Counted from the stretch's first letter, positions 1 to 13,313 are shown. The stretch is 64,000 bases of DNA from Vespa crabro (GCF_910589235.1 NC_060957.1:13296867-13360866); one strand, 5' to 3'. Translations and numbers: made by a program. Notes: generated by a model from the sequence alone, not told the origin.

Positions 1-81
1 AGAGAGAGAGAGAGAGAGAGAGAGATAAACAGGCAGGCGACATATAGGAAAATGCTTTTCTAATCCGCGAATACTATCTAA

Positions 82-157
<76 letters not shown>

Positions 158-803
158 TGCATTCTCGTCTTTAATATTTACCGTCTAGACGGTTAACGTC
201 ATTCCCGACAACAAGAACGAGAAGCTTTTACAGGAGATGAAAGAACCTCATTCGGGATGATGACGATTCTCTTTGTCTCTCTCTTTCTCCCTCTCTCTCT
301 CTCTCTCTTTCTCTTCGTTTATATCTATATCTATCTCTATTTCTCATATTAATATGTTCAAGATCTCACGTTTCTGCCATTTTGAATTCTCACTCGATGT
401 CTTCCTGTCACGTCTTAGAGTTGAGAAACTCATGATAAGTTTGACATCAAAAGCTGCGACTTCCAACCAACCGATCGTCATAGTCATCGAATTTTCCTTA
501 ACTTCTGATAAGTTAATATGAAATTTGTACGATTTCGTGTCGTACGTGCCGCTTCTCTTTTTTTCTTCCATTTTGCTTTATTCTTTCGTCTTTTTCCTTT
601 TTTTCTTTTCTTTTTTTCTTTTTTTTTTTTTTGTTTTTCAGTTTTTTAGTTTTCTAGTTCTTTTTTTTTTGGTTTTATATAGGTGGAGCGCGAACGGACA
701 AATAGCAATATACGTAGGGAAAGTTATTGTCGTCATTTCCTTTTCCCTTTTATCTTTTTTTATTTTTATTTCTTTTTTTTTTTGCCTCGGAAACAAAGGA
801 AGA

Positions 804-834
<31 letters not shown>

Positions 835-1289
835 GAAGGGAGGAAGAAAGAGAATAAAAAATATTCGTTCGCACGAGATAAAAGGTCCTAGCTTGTGTGT
901 ATTTTTAGGGACTCGCGAGAGAACGAATTGTTTTAACGGTGAAATCCTTGTTTTCTTTTTATCTCTCCTTTCCCGGAGTCTCTCGAGAATCAACAACCGA
1001 GTGATGCTCGATTCGCTGAAGAAACAATACTGTAAAAAAATAAGAGAGGCAAGGGAAAGGAAAAGGAAAGAGAAAGAGAGAGAGAAAGAAAAAATCTATT
1101 ACATTAATACATATTTATAACAAATGTAACACGGATTAAAAAATTTGTTGTACTCCAAACAAATTTAATCGATGACTTGTGTAAAGATGTTAACTGTATC
1201 TTTTGAAATAAAACAATTGTCAATAAATAAATTGAGTATTAAATTGAGATAATAAAACAAAAAATAAAAAAAAATAAAAAATATAAAAA

Positions 1290-2152
1290 AAAGAAAGAAC
1301 GAAAAATAAGAAAGTCTCTAAGTAGTCTACGACTATGTGACGTCTGTTAAATAATTGCAGGGGGAAAAAGAAAAGGAGGGAAAGGGTTATCTTAAAAAGA
1401 AAAAAAAAAAAAAAGAAAAGGTAACAATAGCAGTTGAAAATTTAGAATTAAATTAAGTTGAACAATATAAAAAAGGAAATAAGAAAATGTTGCTCTTTAT
1501 TAAATAATTGCAGTACTCAATAAAAAGGAAAGAGAGAAAGAGAAAAAGAGAGAGAGAGAGAGAGAGGTAGAAGGATTTTCTTTGAAGAAATGAAATGATT
1601 GAAATATATAATTCGAAATGACATTAGGATAAAAATAAAAAATACAAAAATACAAAAGTAAATATATTTTGTTATTCTACGACAATGTGCTGTGTATTAA
1701 ATAATTGCAGAATAAAAAAAAAAAAAAAAAAGAAGAGAGAGAAAGAGAGAGAAGAGAGAAGGTTTTTCTTAAGAAATAAAATGATTACAATTAGAAATTC
1801 AAAGTTAAATTAAGTTATAAAAAGAATAAGAAAATTTCATTATTCCATGACAATGTGCTGTGTATTAAATAATTACAGAACGATAAAAAAAGAAAAAAAT
1901 AGAGAGAGAGGGAGAGAGAGAGAGAGATAGTCAGAGAAACTTAAGAACTATCTCAAAAGAAATAAAATTATTACGATAGAAAATACAGAGTTATATATTA
2001 AGATAAAAGAGAACAAAGAAAAGGAAAGAAAGAAAAAAAGAAAAAGAAAAAAAGAAAGAAAGGAAGAAAAGAAAAAAAATACAAAAATAAATAAATATCA
2101 TTACTTTACGACAATTTGCTCTGTGCCGTATAAAAATGAAATAAAGATAGAC

Positions 2153-2227
<75 letters not shown>

Positions 2228-2361
2228 AAGAGGATTATCTTAAAAAATAAAATGATTACCATAGAAAATGTAGAGTTAAATTAAGTTATATAAAAAGAAA
2301 AATTTCTTTATTCTACGACACAAAATGTGCTGTGTATTAAATAATTGTAGAACAAAGAGAG

Positions 2362-2412
<51 letters not shown>

Positions 2413-2430
2413 GAGGAAAAGGGAGAAAAG
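1290..2430. repeat. Degenerate tandem repeat, about 6 units of 150-260 bp
   Basis: A landmark close to GACAATGTGCTGTGTATTAA followed by ATAATTGCAG recurs with its last base near 1360, 1513, 1710, 1878, about 2135 (diverged) and 2350. Between landmarks each unit holds a poly-A stretch, a (GA)n tract, a segment like CTTAAGAAATAAAATGATTAC and a segment like TAGAGTTAAATTAAGTTATA. Unit length varies mainly through the (GA)n and poly-A parts. It is seen directly in the sequence and is not coding. Confidence 0.8.
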
Positions 2431-4211
2431 GGAGAAAGGAGTTCTTTAAAAATTTGAAAAGTTAAAGGGGTGGGAGAGCCGTTAAAAGCTATTGTCCCTC
2501 GCAAGGGACACTAGCTTGTACGGTATAATATCCTTTAACGCACCCGACGGAGTAGTTGAACTTTTTCTTTTCCTCGAATAAGCGACTCGAACTATACCAG
2601 TCATGTGTTCTTTTATATATACCGTATATACATTTGAACGACAACGGCAACGACAATGACGAGGACAACGAGGATCAGGATAAAGAGAACGAGGAAAAGG
2701 ACGAAGAGGGTAAAAGCTCTCAGCGAAAATTTAAATGTCCCCGAGAAACTCGTTAAACTAATAAGAATCCCGCCGCTTAAGCCAACGGGTCCAGTTTGTT
2801 CAACGACGAAGAATAATTACGTTGCTCTCGCGACAACACGAAACAACCAACCAGCAGGTTTCTCTTCCGCTCTAATTACGCAACAATTACGTTGGCTAAT
2901 TAGACGACTATGCGTGTTGACGACGATGTCCCCACGACTTCCCCACATCTCATTCATCAACTCGGTCAAACAATTTATTTTTGAAAAATGACAGTCACTG
3001 GATCATTCTACCTTTCTTTATTTCATTCTCCATTCTTCATACCCGTATCTTTTTCTTTCATTTATCCGTTCAATTCGTTCTTACATTAATTACCTTTTTA
3101 TTATATCATGAATGCCAGCTAATTAACGATATGATCGTATAATCGAACATACTCTATACAATTATCATTTTTAGAAATAGGAGAAGAAGATGATGAAGAA
3201 ATATTTTCTTAGATTTATAGAGAGAGTCTAATAATACCTATACGTATATTAAATAAATACGTGTATTAATAAAAATTTGAAAATATAATTCAATGGACAT
3301 ATTCGTTGTTCGATGTTTACATTGCATCTACATATACATATACATATATATATATTTACTTTGCGTAAATATATCGATTTTCTTCTCTATCTTTTTTTAT
3401 TGCTTTTTTATATTTCTTTTTTACTTTTCAATGATATCTCTTCGATAACAAAAAAAATACTTCGATATAAACGCACATCGATCTGTTTTCAACGTTCATA
3501 CGTGTTAAAAAAAAAAAAGAAGAGAAAAAAAATGGAAAACGAAAAAAAACGAGAAAAAAATAATGATAACAATAGAAAGAAAAAAAAAAAAAAGAAAAAA
3601 AAAGAAGAAACCTAAAATAAACATGACATAGAATATACATCGTAGAATGTTTGTCCATTTAATAAAATAACAATTTTTTATTTTCCATTTAGAATATTAT
3701 ATCGTACGATTTAAATACTTTCGCGATATGTCAGAAATAATCTCTTATGTTGTGCGATTGTTAAAGAAAAGAAAAGAAAAAAAAAAAAAAAAAAGAAAAA
3801 AGAAAAACAAAAAAGAAGAAATTCAAATTTTAAATACCATATCGTATGTACGCTTTTACATGATCCGATTAACTAATTCCCTAACTAGTATGATACACCA
3901 TGAGAGCAATCTCGTCTACCGTGTATATGGATTTTATTTAAATATGAAGTTAGAATCGTCGACGTTATTCCAAATTTCGACGGTATGTATTTAATTATTA
4001 TTGAATTTCGCGCTTACGCCATTGCGCGTGATAAATTTTGTAAAAGGATTAGAAATATATCAAGTTAATTGAAACGACGTGTTTACGTTCATAATAAATA
4101 ATCATAATCTCTAACGGATTATCTTTGATCGATCTCTCGTCCATTCGGTTCATACATAATATTCCAACATATACGTACATAAAACATGTCTATCCATGTA
4201 TATATGGTATG

Positions 4212-4258
<47 letters not shown>

Positions 4259-4411
4259 TTATTTTATGCGATATAATATTTGATTTAAATTATGCTTAAA
4301 TCATGATTTCTATAATACACCACGTAAACAAAAGGATATTAATATGTAAAATAATACCATTCGTAATAGAATATTACACGAACGAATAGTACTAAAAATC
4401 TGCTCTTATCA

Positions 4412-4412
4412 A

Positions 4413-4484
<72 letters not shown>

Positions 4485-4485
4485 C
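4412..4485. repeat. (AAC)n trinucleotide microsatellite
   Basis: An uninterrupted (CAA)n tract of about 70 bases. The minus strand reads as poly-Val only because of the repeat, so no gene is inferred. Confidence 0.9.
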
Positions 4486-4891
4486 GAAAATAAACAATAA
4501 AATTACAATATAACGTATCATTCTCATAATTATTCTTATAGTTATACTATTATCAAAAATAAAAAAAAAATAAATAAATAAATAAAATGAAAAAGAAAAA
4601 AAAAAGAAACAAGAAAATATGAAAGAAAAAAACGAATAGAAAAACAACATTGAAACAAATATAAGTTAGTTATTATATATTAGATATATAAATATATATT
4701 TCGTAAACGCACTCATATACGCACGCACACACACACACACACACACACATATATGCACAGATAGTGTTTGATGACATTAAAAGTACTTACTAAATAATTA
4801 AAATATAATTGAAAATTTCGTATAAGAACACCCTTAGTTTTTATAGGGACATAGTTATGGCGAGAATACTTTTTATTATGTACATGGTATA

Positions 4892-4925
<34 letters not shown>

Positions 4926-4973
4926 CGTATGTGCGAACTTTCTCTCTCTCTCTTTTTCTGTACATACGTATGT

Positions 4974-5035
<62 letters not shown>

Positions 5036-5039
5036 AAGC

Positions 5040-5310
5040 GTTTGCAGGCACGTGTATGGACATTTATACACGCGTCATACGTCCGTGATAGGCTCATCGT
5101 GAAAGCGACGGAAGTCGAGTACTCTCTGGACATCATTGAAAGTGCTCGAGGCAATCGCAATCTGGCCGACCCTTGTGCGTCTATTTCGGTCAATTTAACG
5201 CCATCGCGTGGACAATTGAAGCGGCGAGACGGTGTCGGTGGTGCAAAAGAATACGAGATCAGCCGCGAGGCTATCGTATACGTGTTCTTTTATACAGTAT
5301 CCCTCTAATC
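5040..5310. other. Unique, higher-GC island without assigned function
   Basis: About 270 bases of complex sequence between two long (TA)n/(CT)n blocks, noticeably richer in GC and CpG than its surroundings. The plus strand has an acceptor-like TTTGCAG just before 5048 and an 88-codon open frame. That frame lacks the cysteine spacing of EGF or sushi and the HYR signature. It could be a regulatory element, an orphan exon or a transposon remnant. Confidence 0.35.
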
Positions 5311-5314
5311 ATTT

Positions 5315-5349
<35 letters not shown>

Positions 5350-5394
5350 GCTCTCTTTCTTTCTTTCTCTTTTTCACTCTCTCTCTCTAGATAT

Positions 5395-5478
<84 letters not shown>

Positions 5479-5492
5479 CAATTTTTTTTTTG

Positions 5493-5515
5493 TTAGGTTG
5501 GTGCAAGAATAATTA
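5493..5515 (+). mobile_element. Mariner-like terminal inverted repeat relic
   Basis: TTAGGTTGGTGCAA followed by GAATAATTA matches the terminal inverted repeat of mariner elements of the type that begin TTAGGTTGGTGCAAAAGTAA, with a few differences at the inner end. I found no partner repeat and no transposase-like frame within several kb, so this is a solo or eroded end. A flanking TA duplication is not evident. Confidence 0.5.
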
Positions 5516-5580
5516 TATATTGTCAGAAAATCAATAATCATATAATAATAGTACATATTATCAATATTTATAATTACCAT

Positions 5581-5618
<38 letters not shown>

Positions 5619-6091
5619 TAAATTATTTTTTTCTTCTTTTCTTTTATTCTTTTTGTTTTGTTTTGTTTTGATTTTTGAATCTTTTTTTTTTTTCTTTTCT
5701 TTTTTACTTTTTTTCTTTTTTTCCCCTAAGAGACCACGAGAAAAATTGCGCGCCTTCTCTCCGTAATATTTTTTTCTTCTTCTTTTTTTTTTTCGCCGTA
5801 ACAAAAACACATAATTAAAAGTATTTAATTAATTTAATTAACGAATGGTTATATTCATCTTTCGGGATGAGTACGTTCTGGGCGGTGAAAAAAAAGAAAG
5901 AAAAAAAAAGAAAAAAAAAAAAGAAAAAAGAAGAAGAGAAAGAAAAGAAAAAAAGGAAAAAAGAAAGGAAGCTCATTAAGCCGATGGAAAATGAAATTCT
6001 CATTCGAAGGAATTGGTAACAACTTCGAATCCGATTGTTGTTTTATTTTATTCGTTGAATTTGATCTATTGTATGAACGAAAAAGTAATGA

Positions 6092-6122
<31 letters not shown>

Positions 6123-6327
6123 TATATAAATAATATATCGATTTGAGGAGATTCAATCGATACTTCGAACAGTACGAAAATTCCGGTTTCAATATATTTT
6201 GCTATAATATACATACATACATACGTACATGTATACATGCATATATACATGGATACATAACATATATAGATGTTTTTTAATATATTTCCACTAAGATAAA
6301 TATCCTTGACGTGTTTGATGCTTTCAG

Positions 6328-6453
6328 ATATCAATGAGTGTTCTATCGAGAATGGAGGATGTAAGGAGGTATGCGAAAACACAGACGGAAGTTTCTTCTG
6401 TGCTTGCGACGGCGACGAAAAAGCTCTCTCGTCTGACGGAAAGACTTGCATGG
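6328..6453 (+). CDS. EGF-like calcium-binding exon of plus-strand ECM gene
   Basis: This 42-codon exon runs from phase 1 to phase 1, after CTTTCAG and before GTAAGT. It encodes one complete calcium-binding EGF domain starting DINEC, with six cysteines in the usual order, the N-T-D-G-S-F stretch before the fourth cysteine and a C-A-C pair. DxNEC plus the internal Asn is the calcium site, and the C-x-N-x4-F-x-C-x-C context fits Asp/Asn beta-hydroxylation. It is the most upstream exon visible. In this family such domains are usually repeated, so more are expected to the left. It joins in frame (GAT, Asp) to the sushi exon at 8350. Confidence 0.93.
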
Positions 6454-6460
6454 GTAAGTT

Positions 6461-6517
<57 letters not shown>

Positions 6518-6711
6518 TACTCTTTCTCTCTTTTTATCTCACACAAATTCATTCTTTCACTCAGTCATTCATTCTCACGCTCGTTCACTCACCAATTCCT
6601 TCAACAATTTTCTTCTCCCTCGAATATGATTTCCACTTTCGTTTGACACGAAAAGGAAGGATTGGAAGGGGTTGTTCTAAGGTGTGAGCGTGAGAAGGGG
6701 TGTACAGAGAG

Positions 6712-6752
<41 letters not shown>

Positions 6753-8037
6753 ATAGTAGAAACCCCATACATCACTCGAGTCTAGAAATACTATAATATA
6801 CGACGCTGATGTAAGAAGGAGGAGGGGGAGGAGAGGGAAAGGATAAGAAGAGGGGACGTTGTGAATGGTGGAGAAAGGTGAGAAGGAAAGCTTAGTTAGA
6901 CTGTGAGAGAAAATATTTTTCCTTTCTCTTTCTCCATCTCTTTCTCTCTCTCTCCCTTTTCTCTCCGTTTTCTCTTTTTTCTTTCTCTTTTTCTTTCTGG
7001 ATTGAGTATGTACATCATATAATAACGTATCGCGAATAAATTTTCTTACAAGGTTCGTTTGATAAACGACGTTCGTACTTTTACGACGAATACGCATGGT
7101 ACCGTGATCGAGCCCGTATAATCTAGTGATACAATATCCCCGGGGCAGTGATAAATTTTGTATTGCTATATTTAATCGATGCTTTTGATTCCTTTATGCA
7201 TATATATATATATATATTTTTTTTATATATATGTATATATACATCTCTTTCTTTGTCTCTTACTCTTTCAATTTCAATATATCTGTATGCCTTTGAATTC
7301 CTCTCGCTCTAATCGTTATCATTGTCAAAGCTCTCTTTGATTTCTATATAAATGTAATGAATTGTATTAGATATTGTCAAGTTTTAACAAATATATTTAT
7401 ATAGATATATAATCATTAAGGAGAAATCAATTATTGAATTTCATTAAGAATTATATAATATATTAATTTGTAAAATATCTTTGTAAACTATCTTGTAAAC
7501 TAGAGGACGAAAGAAAAAGAGAGAAAGGAAAAAAAGAAGAAAATAGATGAAGAAGAAATCTATTAATAATTTTCTGATGATTTGATGCACCATACAAAAA
7601 GAAAAGATTTACGATTGATATTAAAGATCATTGATTGGTAAACGTATTGAATGCTTTGACTCTATATGTATTTGATATAGAAATGATTGGGGTATGGTGA
7701 ATCATAACCGATGAATATGTTCGATCACTATTCATAGAGCGAGTAACGTGAGATGGGAATAGAGAAATGGAAATGGAGAGATTCAGTAGTGGAAAACGAT
7801 GTTCCATTCGGATTGAACAGAAATTTGGACGAATAAAAACTGGGCAATAAATAATATTTCAAAAAAATATTTAATATTTTGTCAAAATACGTATTACACA
7901 TGAAAAGGCATTTGTTGAATTTAAAGGGGGGGGGGGGAGGGGAATAAAAAAAAAAAAAGAACGGATGAGAAAAAATTAATTACGTATTTCTTTTGAACAT
8001 TGACACGTTCATAATCTTTGTTTCCAATTAGCTACAG

Positions 8038-8068
<31 letters not shown>

Positions 8069-8349
8069 CACACACATACACAATAATTTCAATAAAAAAA
8101 ATAGGTACATTGATTATTCGTTATATGAAAGAAAAAAAAGAAAAAAGTAAATTGACGTGCCAATTGTATGATGTGTCAATCAAATATCAGATAAATCCGT
8201 AAAAAGGAAAGGAAAAAAGGAAAAGGAAAAAAAGAAGAAAAAAAAGAAAGAAAGAAATTTGTTTCGTAAATTCGATTTCCCCATATGAGATAATCCTATT
8301 TTTCGGTAAAGAACGTGACACCTTGTATCATTTTATCATTTCTTCGCAG
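6454..8349. other. Intron 1 (visible) of plus-strand gene
   Basis: A GT-AG intron of 1.9 kb. It contains (TC)n at about 6461-6510, (GA)n at 6721-6750, a run of about 12 G near 7926-7938, (TA)n near 8038-8058 and purine-rich low-complexity sequence. No conserved protein pattern was seen. Confidence 0.8.
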
Positions 8350-8577
8350 ATATAGACAACGTCGTATGTCCTCCATTAAATCCTGCGGGAAGAGGCTATC
8401 TAATGTGTTCCCGTATGGCCGCACCAAAGTCCTGGCGAGGTAGACGTAAGATCACTAATCGACCAGGAACTAAATGTTTCCTCAAATGTCCCCATGGTTA
8501 TCAGCTTCATGGGGAATACGAACTTACGTGCCAATCGGATGGCACATGGGATGGTCCAAAACACGGGGAATGCGTTA
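8350..8577 (+). CDS. Sushi/CCP exon of plus-strand ECM gene, six-cysteine variant
   Basis: A 76-codon phase 1-1 exon bounded by TTCGCAG and GTGAGT. It encodes one sushi (complement control protein) domain: C-P-P, then K-C-F-L-K-C-P-H-G-Y, then L-T-C-Q-S-D-G-T-W and a final E-C. The core four sushi cysteines, the G-Y and the G-T-W are present. Two additional cysteines (L-M-C-S and T-K-C) make a six-cysteine variant, and the sushi of the minus-strand gene shows the same variant. Sushi domains mediate protein-protein binding in extracellular proteins. The exon joins in frame (AGA, Arg) to the HYR exon at 10209. Confidence 0.93.
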
Positions 8578-9632
8578 GTGAGTAACATATTTTCCATTTT
8601 ATATGTTCACCATCAATACTCTTCTTTTCTTACTCTTTCTTTTTTCTTTTCTTTTAATTTTTTCTTTCTTTCTTTCTTTTTTTCTTTCTTTCTTTCTTCC
8701 TTTTTTTTTCTTTTTCTTTTTAATCACTTCTTTCAGTTTATATCAAGCATGCGATATTACAGAACACGTATAGAAACGTATGCACATGCAAATGCATACA
8801 CAACTATTGTATATAGTTCATTGTCCATTGTATGAAAAAAAAAAAAAACAGAAAAGAGAAAAAAAAGAAAAAAGAAGAAAGAAAGAAAGAAAAAGAAATG
8901 AAAGAAGATGGAAGTCATTCGAACGAAAACAATTGCTATTAAAATTTTACAAACGTTTTTTTCGATACGGTACGAAGATGCGTCCCCCCCCCCCCCACCA
9001 CCATAGATATTGTTAGTTAAAGATGAGTATTCAAAAAAAAGAGGAAAAAGAAAAAAAAAAGAAAAAGAAAAAACAAGAAAAATAATCGATGAATTCTTGT
9101 TTCCTCTCTTTTATCTTCCCTTTTGTTTGTTTGTTTTATTTTTCGTCGTTTGTTTGAATAGTTCCCTGCCCCCTCCTTGTTTTGCCCTTATTTTTTCGTC
9201 ATATCGGTGCACAAACACGCACGTGCGCGCGTGAGAGCGCTCACATACGCACAATATGCACACACAATCACACAATATACACGCATACAATATATATATA
9301 TATATATATATATATGTGTATATATATACACCCGATATCACACAGTTTACAGAAACGTTACGCGATACCTATTCTGGATCGAGTTAGCTACGGTCAGCGT
9401 GTAGTCATAGCCGGCGTTGCATACGAAAATAATCGACGACACAAGGCTGGGCGATATTAAATTTTTATCATGGATCGTGTCATCCAGATGCAAGCGGTCG
9501 ACGCTATCGAAAAATAGAAAATGTTCGACGTCGAAGGCAATTTCCTCTTTTTCTGACTCTACTTCCTCTTTCTCTCTCACTCTCTCTCTCTCTCTCTTTT
9601 TCTTCCTCTCACTTACTCTTTTTTTCTCTTTT

Positions 9633-9672
<40 letters not shown>

Positions 9673-9820
9673 CTTTCTTTCTCTTACCTCTTTCTCGAAT
9701 TTCCGTTGTAATAAAATTTCCTTTAACGATTGATCATCTAATTACGTCAATTTTCAAGAATTCGCGATAAAAAATTACACGAGTTTAATACGTAGACACA
9801 CACTCATACACAAATAAACA

Positions 9821-9881
<61 letters not shown>

Positions 9882-10208
9882 TACAAGTACGGAGATATTC
9901 AATGCTTTTTAAAAATTGATCTATTGATAATTAAATATTTTATATCGTTATACAAACAACAACAATAACAACAATAATAATAATAATAATAATACGACTC
10001 ACCATTATGAAAATTAAAAAGTAAAAAAATAAAAAAAAAATAAAAAAAAAAACGATTAATGCATCTGTTATAAATATCATACATTGCACAGGTACGATAC
10101 TTTTTAATATCATAAAATGAAATGTTTCAATCTTATCGAAGAATTAATCGGAATTGTTACGTGAGATGGATATCATGTATCGTATTTCGATGATTTTATA
10201 TCTACTAG
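8578..10208. other. Intron 2 of plus-strand gene
   Basis: A GT-AG intron of 1.6 kb holding pyrimidine tracts (8630-8740), a run of about 14 C at 8983-8997, (TA)n near 9292-9315, (CT)n blocks at 9579-9670, (TA)n at 9831-9878 and an (AAT)/(AAC) tract near 9955-9992. Sequence from about 9350 to 9540 is more complex but shows no recognisable protein. Confidence 0.8.
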
Positions 10209-10460
10209 GATATAGCAAGCCAAGATTGGAATGTCCAAAGGATGTCGTAGCAGAGTTACCACCAGGACGAGACGAAGCTTTCGTGACGTTTGATCAACCT
10301 TCGACTGATCTCGATTGGTTTCGTTATGTACGATCGAAACCTTCTTGGGGTACTAGATTGGAAGCCAACTTGAAAATTGGCACACACGAGGTCAACTTTT
10401 TCGCAAGACACCCGGTATCAAAGAAACAAGCGAGTTGCGTTTTGCGTATCATCGTAAAAG
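10209..10460 (+). CDS. First HYR domain exon of plus-strand ECM gene
   Basis: An 84-codon phase 1-1 exon (acceptor CTACTAG, donor GTAAAA) encoding a whole HYR (hyalin repeat, immunoglobulin-like) domain. The opening L-E-C-P-K-D-V and the closing A-S-C-V-L-R-I-I-V are typical of the family. The usual A-S-D-x-A-G-N segment before the second cysteine is replaced by A-R-H-P-V-S-K-K-Q, so this is a diverged HYR. The same replacement occurs in the paralogous domain at 54017-54153 (A-W-S-P-V-S). HYR domains occur in secreted and cell-surface proteins next to sushi domains, as in SVEP1 and SRPX, and are thought to mediate adhesion. Confidence 0.9.
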
Positions 10461-11032
10461 GTAAAATTCATTTATTTATTCTCATTATCTTTCTTCGTTT
10501 AATTATTTATTAAATATTAATTCATTTTATTGAAAAACTGACGTGACAAATATTGAAATGTTCTCATCTGTTATAGTTAAATGATCGAAAGAAATTTTTC
10601 TTTCTCATATGAAAATGATAATTATCTATGAGAAAGATTATCAACGAATAATAATTTATTTATTTATTTATTTATTTATTCGTTCATTATTCATGGTATT
10701 ACGTTCATTCAAAGGACGTAAAATAAATTCTTTCGTTATTATTATCTCTAACGTCTATTATTATTCTTTTTCTTTTGAATTAATATAATAGCCTTGTCTA
10801 ATTCGTGTTCGCGATTTTTTCTTTTTTGCGTTTTTTTGTTTCCTCGGTAATCGATTGGTCACGTTAGTTTTACCAATTATACGGCTAATTCCAATTGGAA
10901 TTAAACGTTAAGACGTAAGAAAATATAACCAGGATTATTCGAGTTAATTCGAATAAAATTGAGTGCAAAGCGTCGGATAACGAAACGAATTACATATTAT
11001 CGATAATAATAGTTTAGGATCAAAGGATGGAC

Positions 11033-11068
<36 letters not shown>

Positions 11069-11085
11069 ATATATTAATATATATA

Positions 11086-11125
<40 letters not shown>

Positions 11126-11489
11126 AAGAGAAAGAAAAAGAAAAGAGAGAAAGAAAAATAAAAAAGAAAAGAAAACTGGTGGTACGTATGGAGTTTTATA
11201 CATACTCTATTCATACGTTCGTTCTCCATTATTTTATACGATGTTATACATATCGTACATGCATGCATGCAGACAAAGAAATAATTTTCAAGTCACATTT
11301 TGTTGAAGAATAAATGTCTACGCATTGATAGTCAAAAATTTGATGAAATGTTTCTTTTTTCGTATATAGATATGCACGTATAGAATAATCTTTGCTCGTT
11401 CTGTAAATACACGTAATGAATAAAATTCCAAAAGGGGAAAAAAAAAAAAAAAAAGAACATGAAATGAAAAGAAGAGAAAAAAGTATTTC

Positions 11490-12620
11490 GTAGTATAATA
11501 AAGAGCCAACACGTATGTATTCGAATTTTTTGTAATCTCTCGTTTTAACGAAAGACATATATACGAGTACGTAGATTTTTTTTTTCTTTCTTTCTTTTTT
11601 TTCTTTTTTCCAAATGTACATACAATACATACGTTATAACGTATTATTTCTGATCGATATAAAATCTGCGTCTAAACGGATCCGTACGAAATAATAATAA
11701 TAACAATAAAAAAAAAAGAAAAAAAAAAAGAAAAGGAAAAAAAACATTCCACTCGCTTATCACTACTCTCGAATATCTTCGTTGTTGAAAAGTTTCGTTG
11801 GATAGGGGAAAAAAAAAATAGTCTGTTGAATGAAACGAAGAGAGAGAAAGAAAGAAAAAAAAAAGAAGTAGAAAAAGAAAATAATCAAGAAAAAAAGGAG
11901 AAAAGAAGGAAAGCAAAGAGGATAAAGAATTTCGTTGGAAAGTAATGTGTCAAGTAGTGCGTGTATTCGAATTTTGTGCTATCTATTGTATCAAACGACG
12001 AGACAAGACGTCGACACATGTAAATACATGGATTTTCTTTTTTTATTTTTATTATTTTTTTTTTTTTTCTTTTCCTTTTTCTGTTTTCAATGGACTTTCG
12101 ATACAACACATTATCGAAATATAAAATACGATATAAAAAAATTCGCGCCTAATTAAAAGGGATACACTTTTACGAAATAATTAGTTCGCTTACGCCATCT
12201 CTCGAATATATTTTGTCGTTGAAATCTGTCGTTCGAGAAAGGGGGAAAAGAAAAAAGAGAAAAAAAGAAGAAGAACAAGAACGAAAAAAAAAAAAAAAAA
12301 GAAAGAATCCAACGCAATAAAGAGCCAGCTCTTTTATGTATTCTCGAATTTTTTGTAATATCTTGTCTTCTATAGTTTTTCTTTTTCTTTTTTTTTTTTT
12401 TATTTTTTTTTTCTTTTTTTTTCTATATTTTTTTTTTCTTTTTTTTTTTAACGGATTTTCGTTATAACACATTACTTCTCGATCGATATAAAATTCGCGT
12501 CTAAAAGGATCGGTTCGAAATAATAAAATATTCAGTTCGCTTTATACCACTCTCGAATATTTTTCGTTGTTGCGATCTCTCGTTCGACGAAAAAAAAGTT
12601 AAAAAGGAAAAAAGAAAAGA
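11490..12620. repeat. Tandem repeat, about 3 units of roughly 400 bp
   Basis: Three ordered landmarks recur. AATAAAGAGCCA with ATTCGAATTTT-like sequence lies near 11498, 11921-11984 (diverged) and 12317. CGATCGATATAAAAT-like sequence lies near 11653, 12130 and 12481. CTCTCGAATAT...CGTTGTTG lies near 11765, 12199 and 12551. Spacing is about 400-425 bp. Copies are separated by variable poly-A/T. This is a local segmental duplication inside an intron. Confidence 0.75.
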
Positions 12621-13313
12621 AAAAACAAAAAAAAAAAAAAAAAAAAAAAAGAAAAACAAAAAAACAAAAGAAAAGAAAAGAAAAAAAGTGCAGAGAAGAA
12701 AGGAAGAAAGAAAGAAAGAAAGGCAAAAAAAAGATTAGAAAAAGGGTCGAACGTCATTTTAAAAAGACACTTTTAATATAATAACGTTTACGTCAACTAC
12801 GTACGTACGTACGTACGTACCATACGTAAGTGATTTGTAACATGTGCACGAGGAGCGCGCGTGTATGTACGAACGAGCGCATATGTGTATTGGCAGGGTG
12901 TCTCCTTAAGACGAAGAATAGAATGCGTGCACCGGTGCATACAACCGTGCCGTGATATGCAAATTCGCGAGGACTCGAGAATAGTGAAGTTACTATGTAA
13001 GGGTTGATGTTCATCCTCAAAGAAGAGTCCAACCCCCTTAATCTCGGCCACCGAACGCTTTCAAAAGGATTTAATTAAATGCATTTCTAGAACATGCCTC
13101 GGCACAATGCCGGGCAACGAACGAACAAACGATGAAAGGAGGAAGAGGAGAGATGGATCAGCTGGGGTGGCGGGTGGGTTGGGTTGGGGGTGGGTAGGGT
13201 GGGAAACGGAGAAGGATTGTTAAAAGGGAGGGGAAAGGGAGAGAAGGTTGGAGGTCGAGGGATGACGAGGAGTAAAGAGGGGAAGGGGATAAGCATTGCT
13301 CGACCGCGAATCG

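Larger units (their letters stand above)
1..6327. other. Upstream intron or flank of the plus-strand ECM gene
   Basis: No exon with an EGF, sushi or HYR pattern was found on either strand here. The first recognisable exon (6328) begins in phase 1, so at least one coding exon lies further left, outside the window. Contents are mostly simple repeats: (GA)n at 1-25, 86-150, 2155-2222 and 2366-2406; (TA)n near 4215-4250, 4976-5030 and 5425-5475; (AC)n near 4723-4748; (CT)n near 5320-5350; long poly-A/T. Three items are listed separately: the tandem repeat at 1290-2430, the mariner relic at 5493 and the complex island at 5040-5310. Confidence 0.7.

Noticed and set aside
525..1120. Overlapping open frames rich in Phe, Leu, Ser, Lys or Arg
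   Set aside because: They are translations of poly-T, (CT)n and (GA)n tracts. The same applies to dozens of similar frames across the window.
5237..5255. GGTGGTGCAAAAGAATACG resembling part of a mariner end
   Set aside because: It lacks the TTAGGTT start and sits within unique sequence; treated as coincidence.
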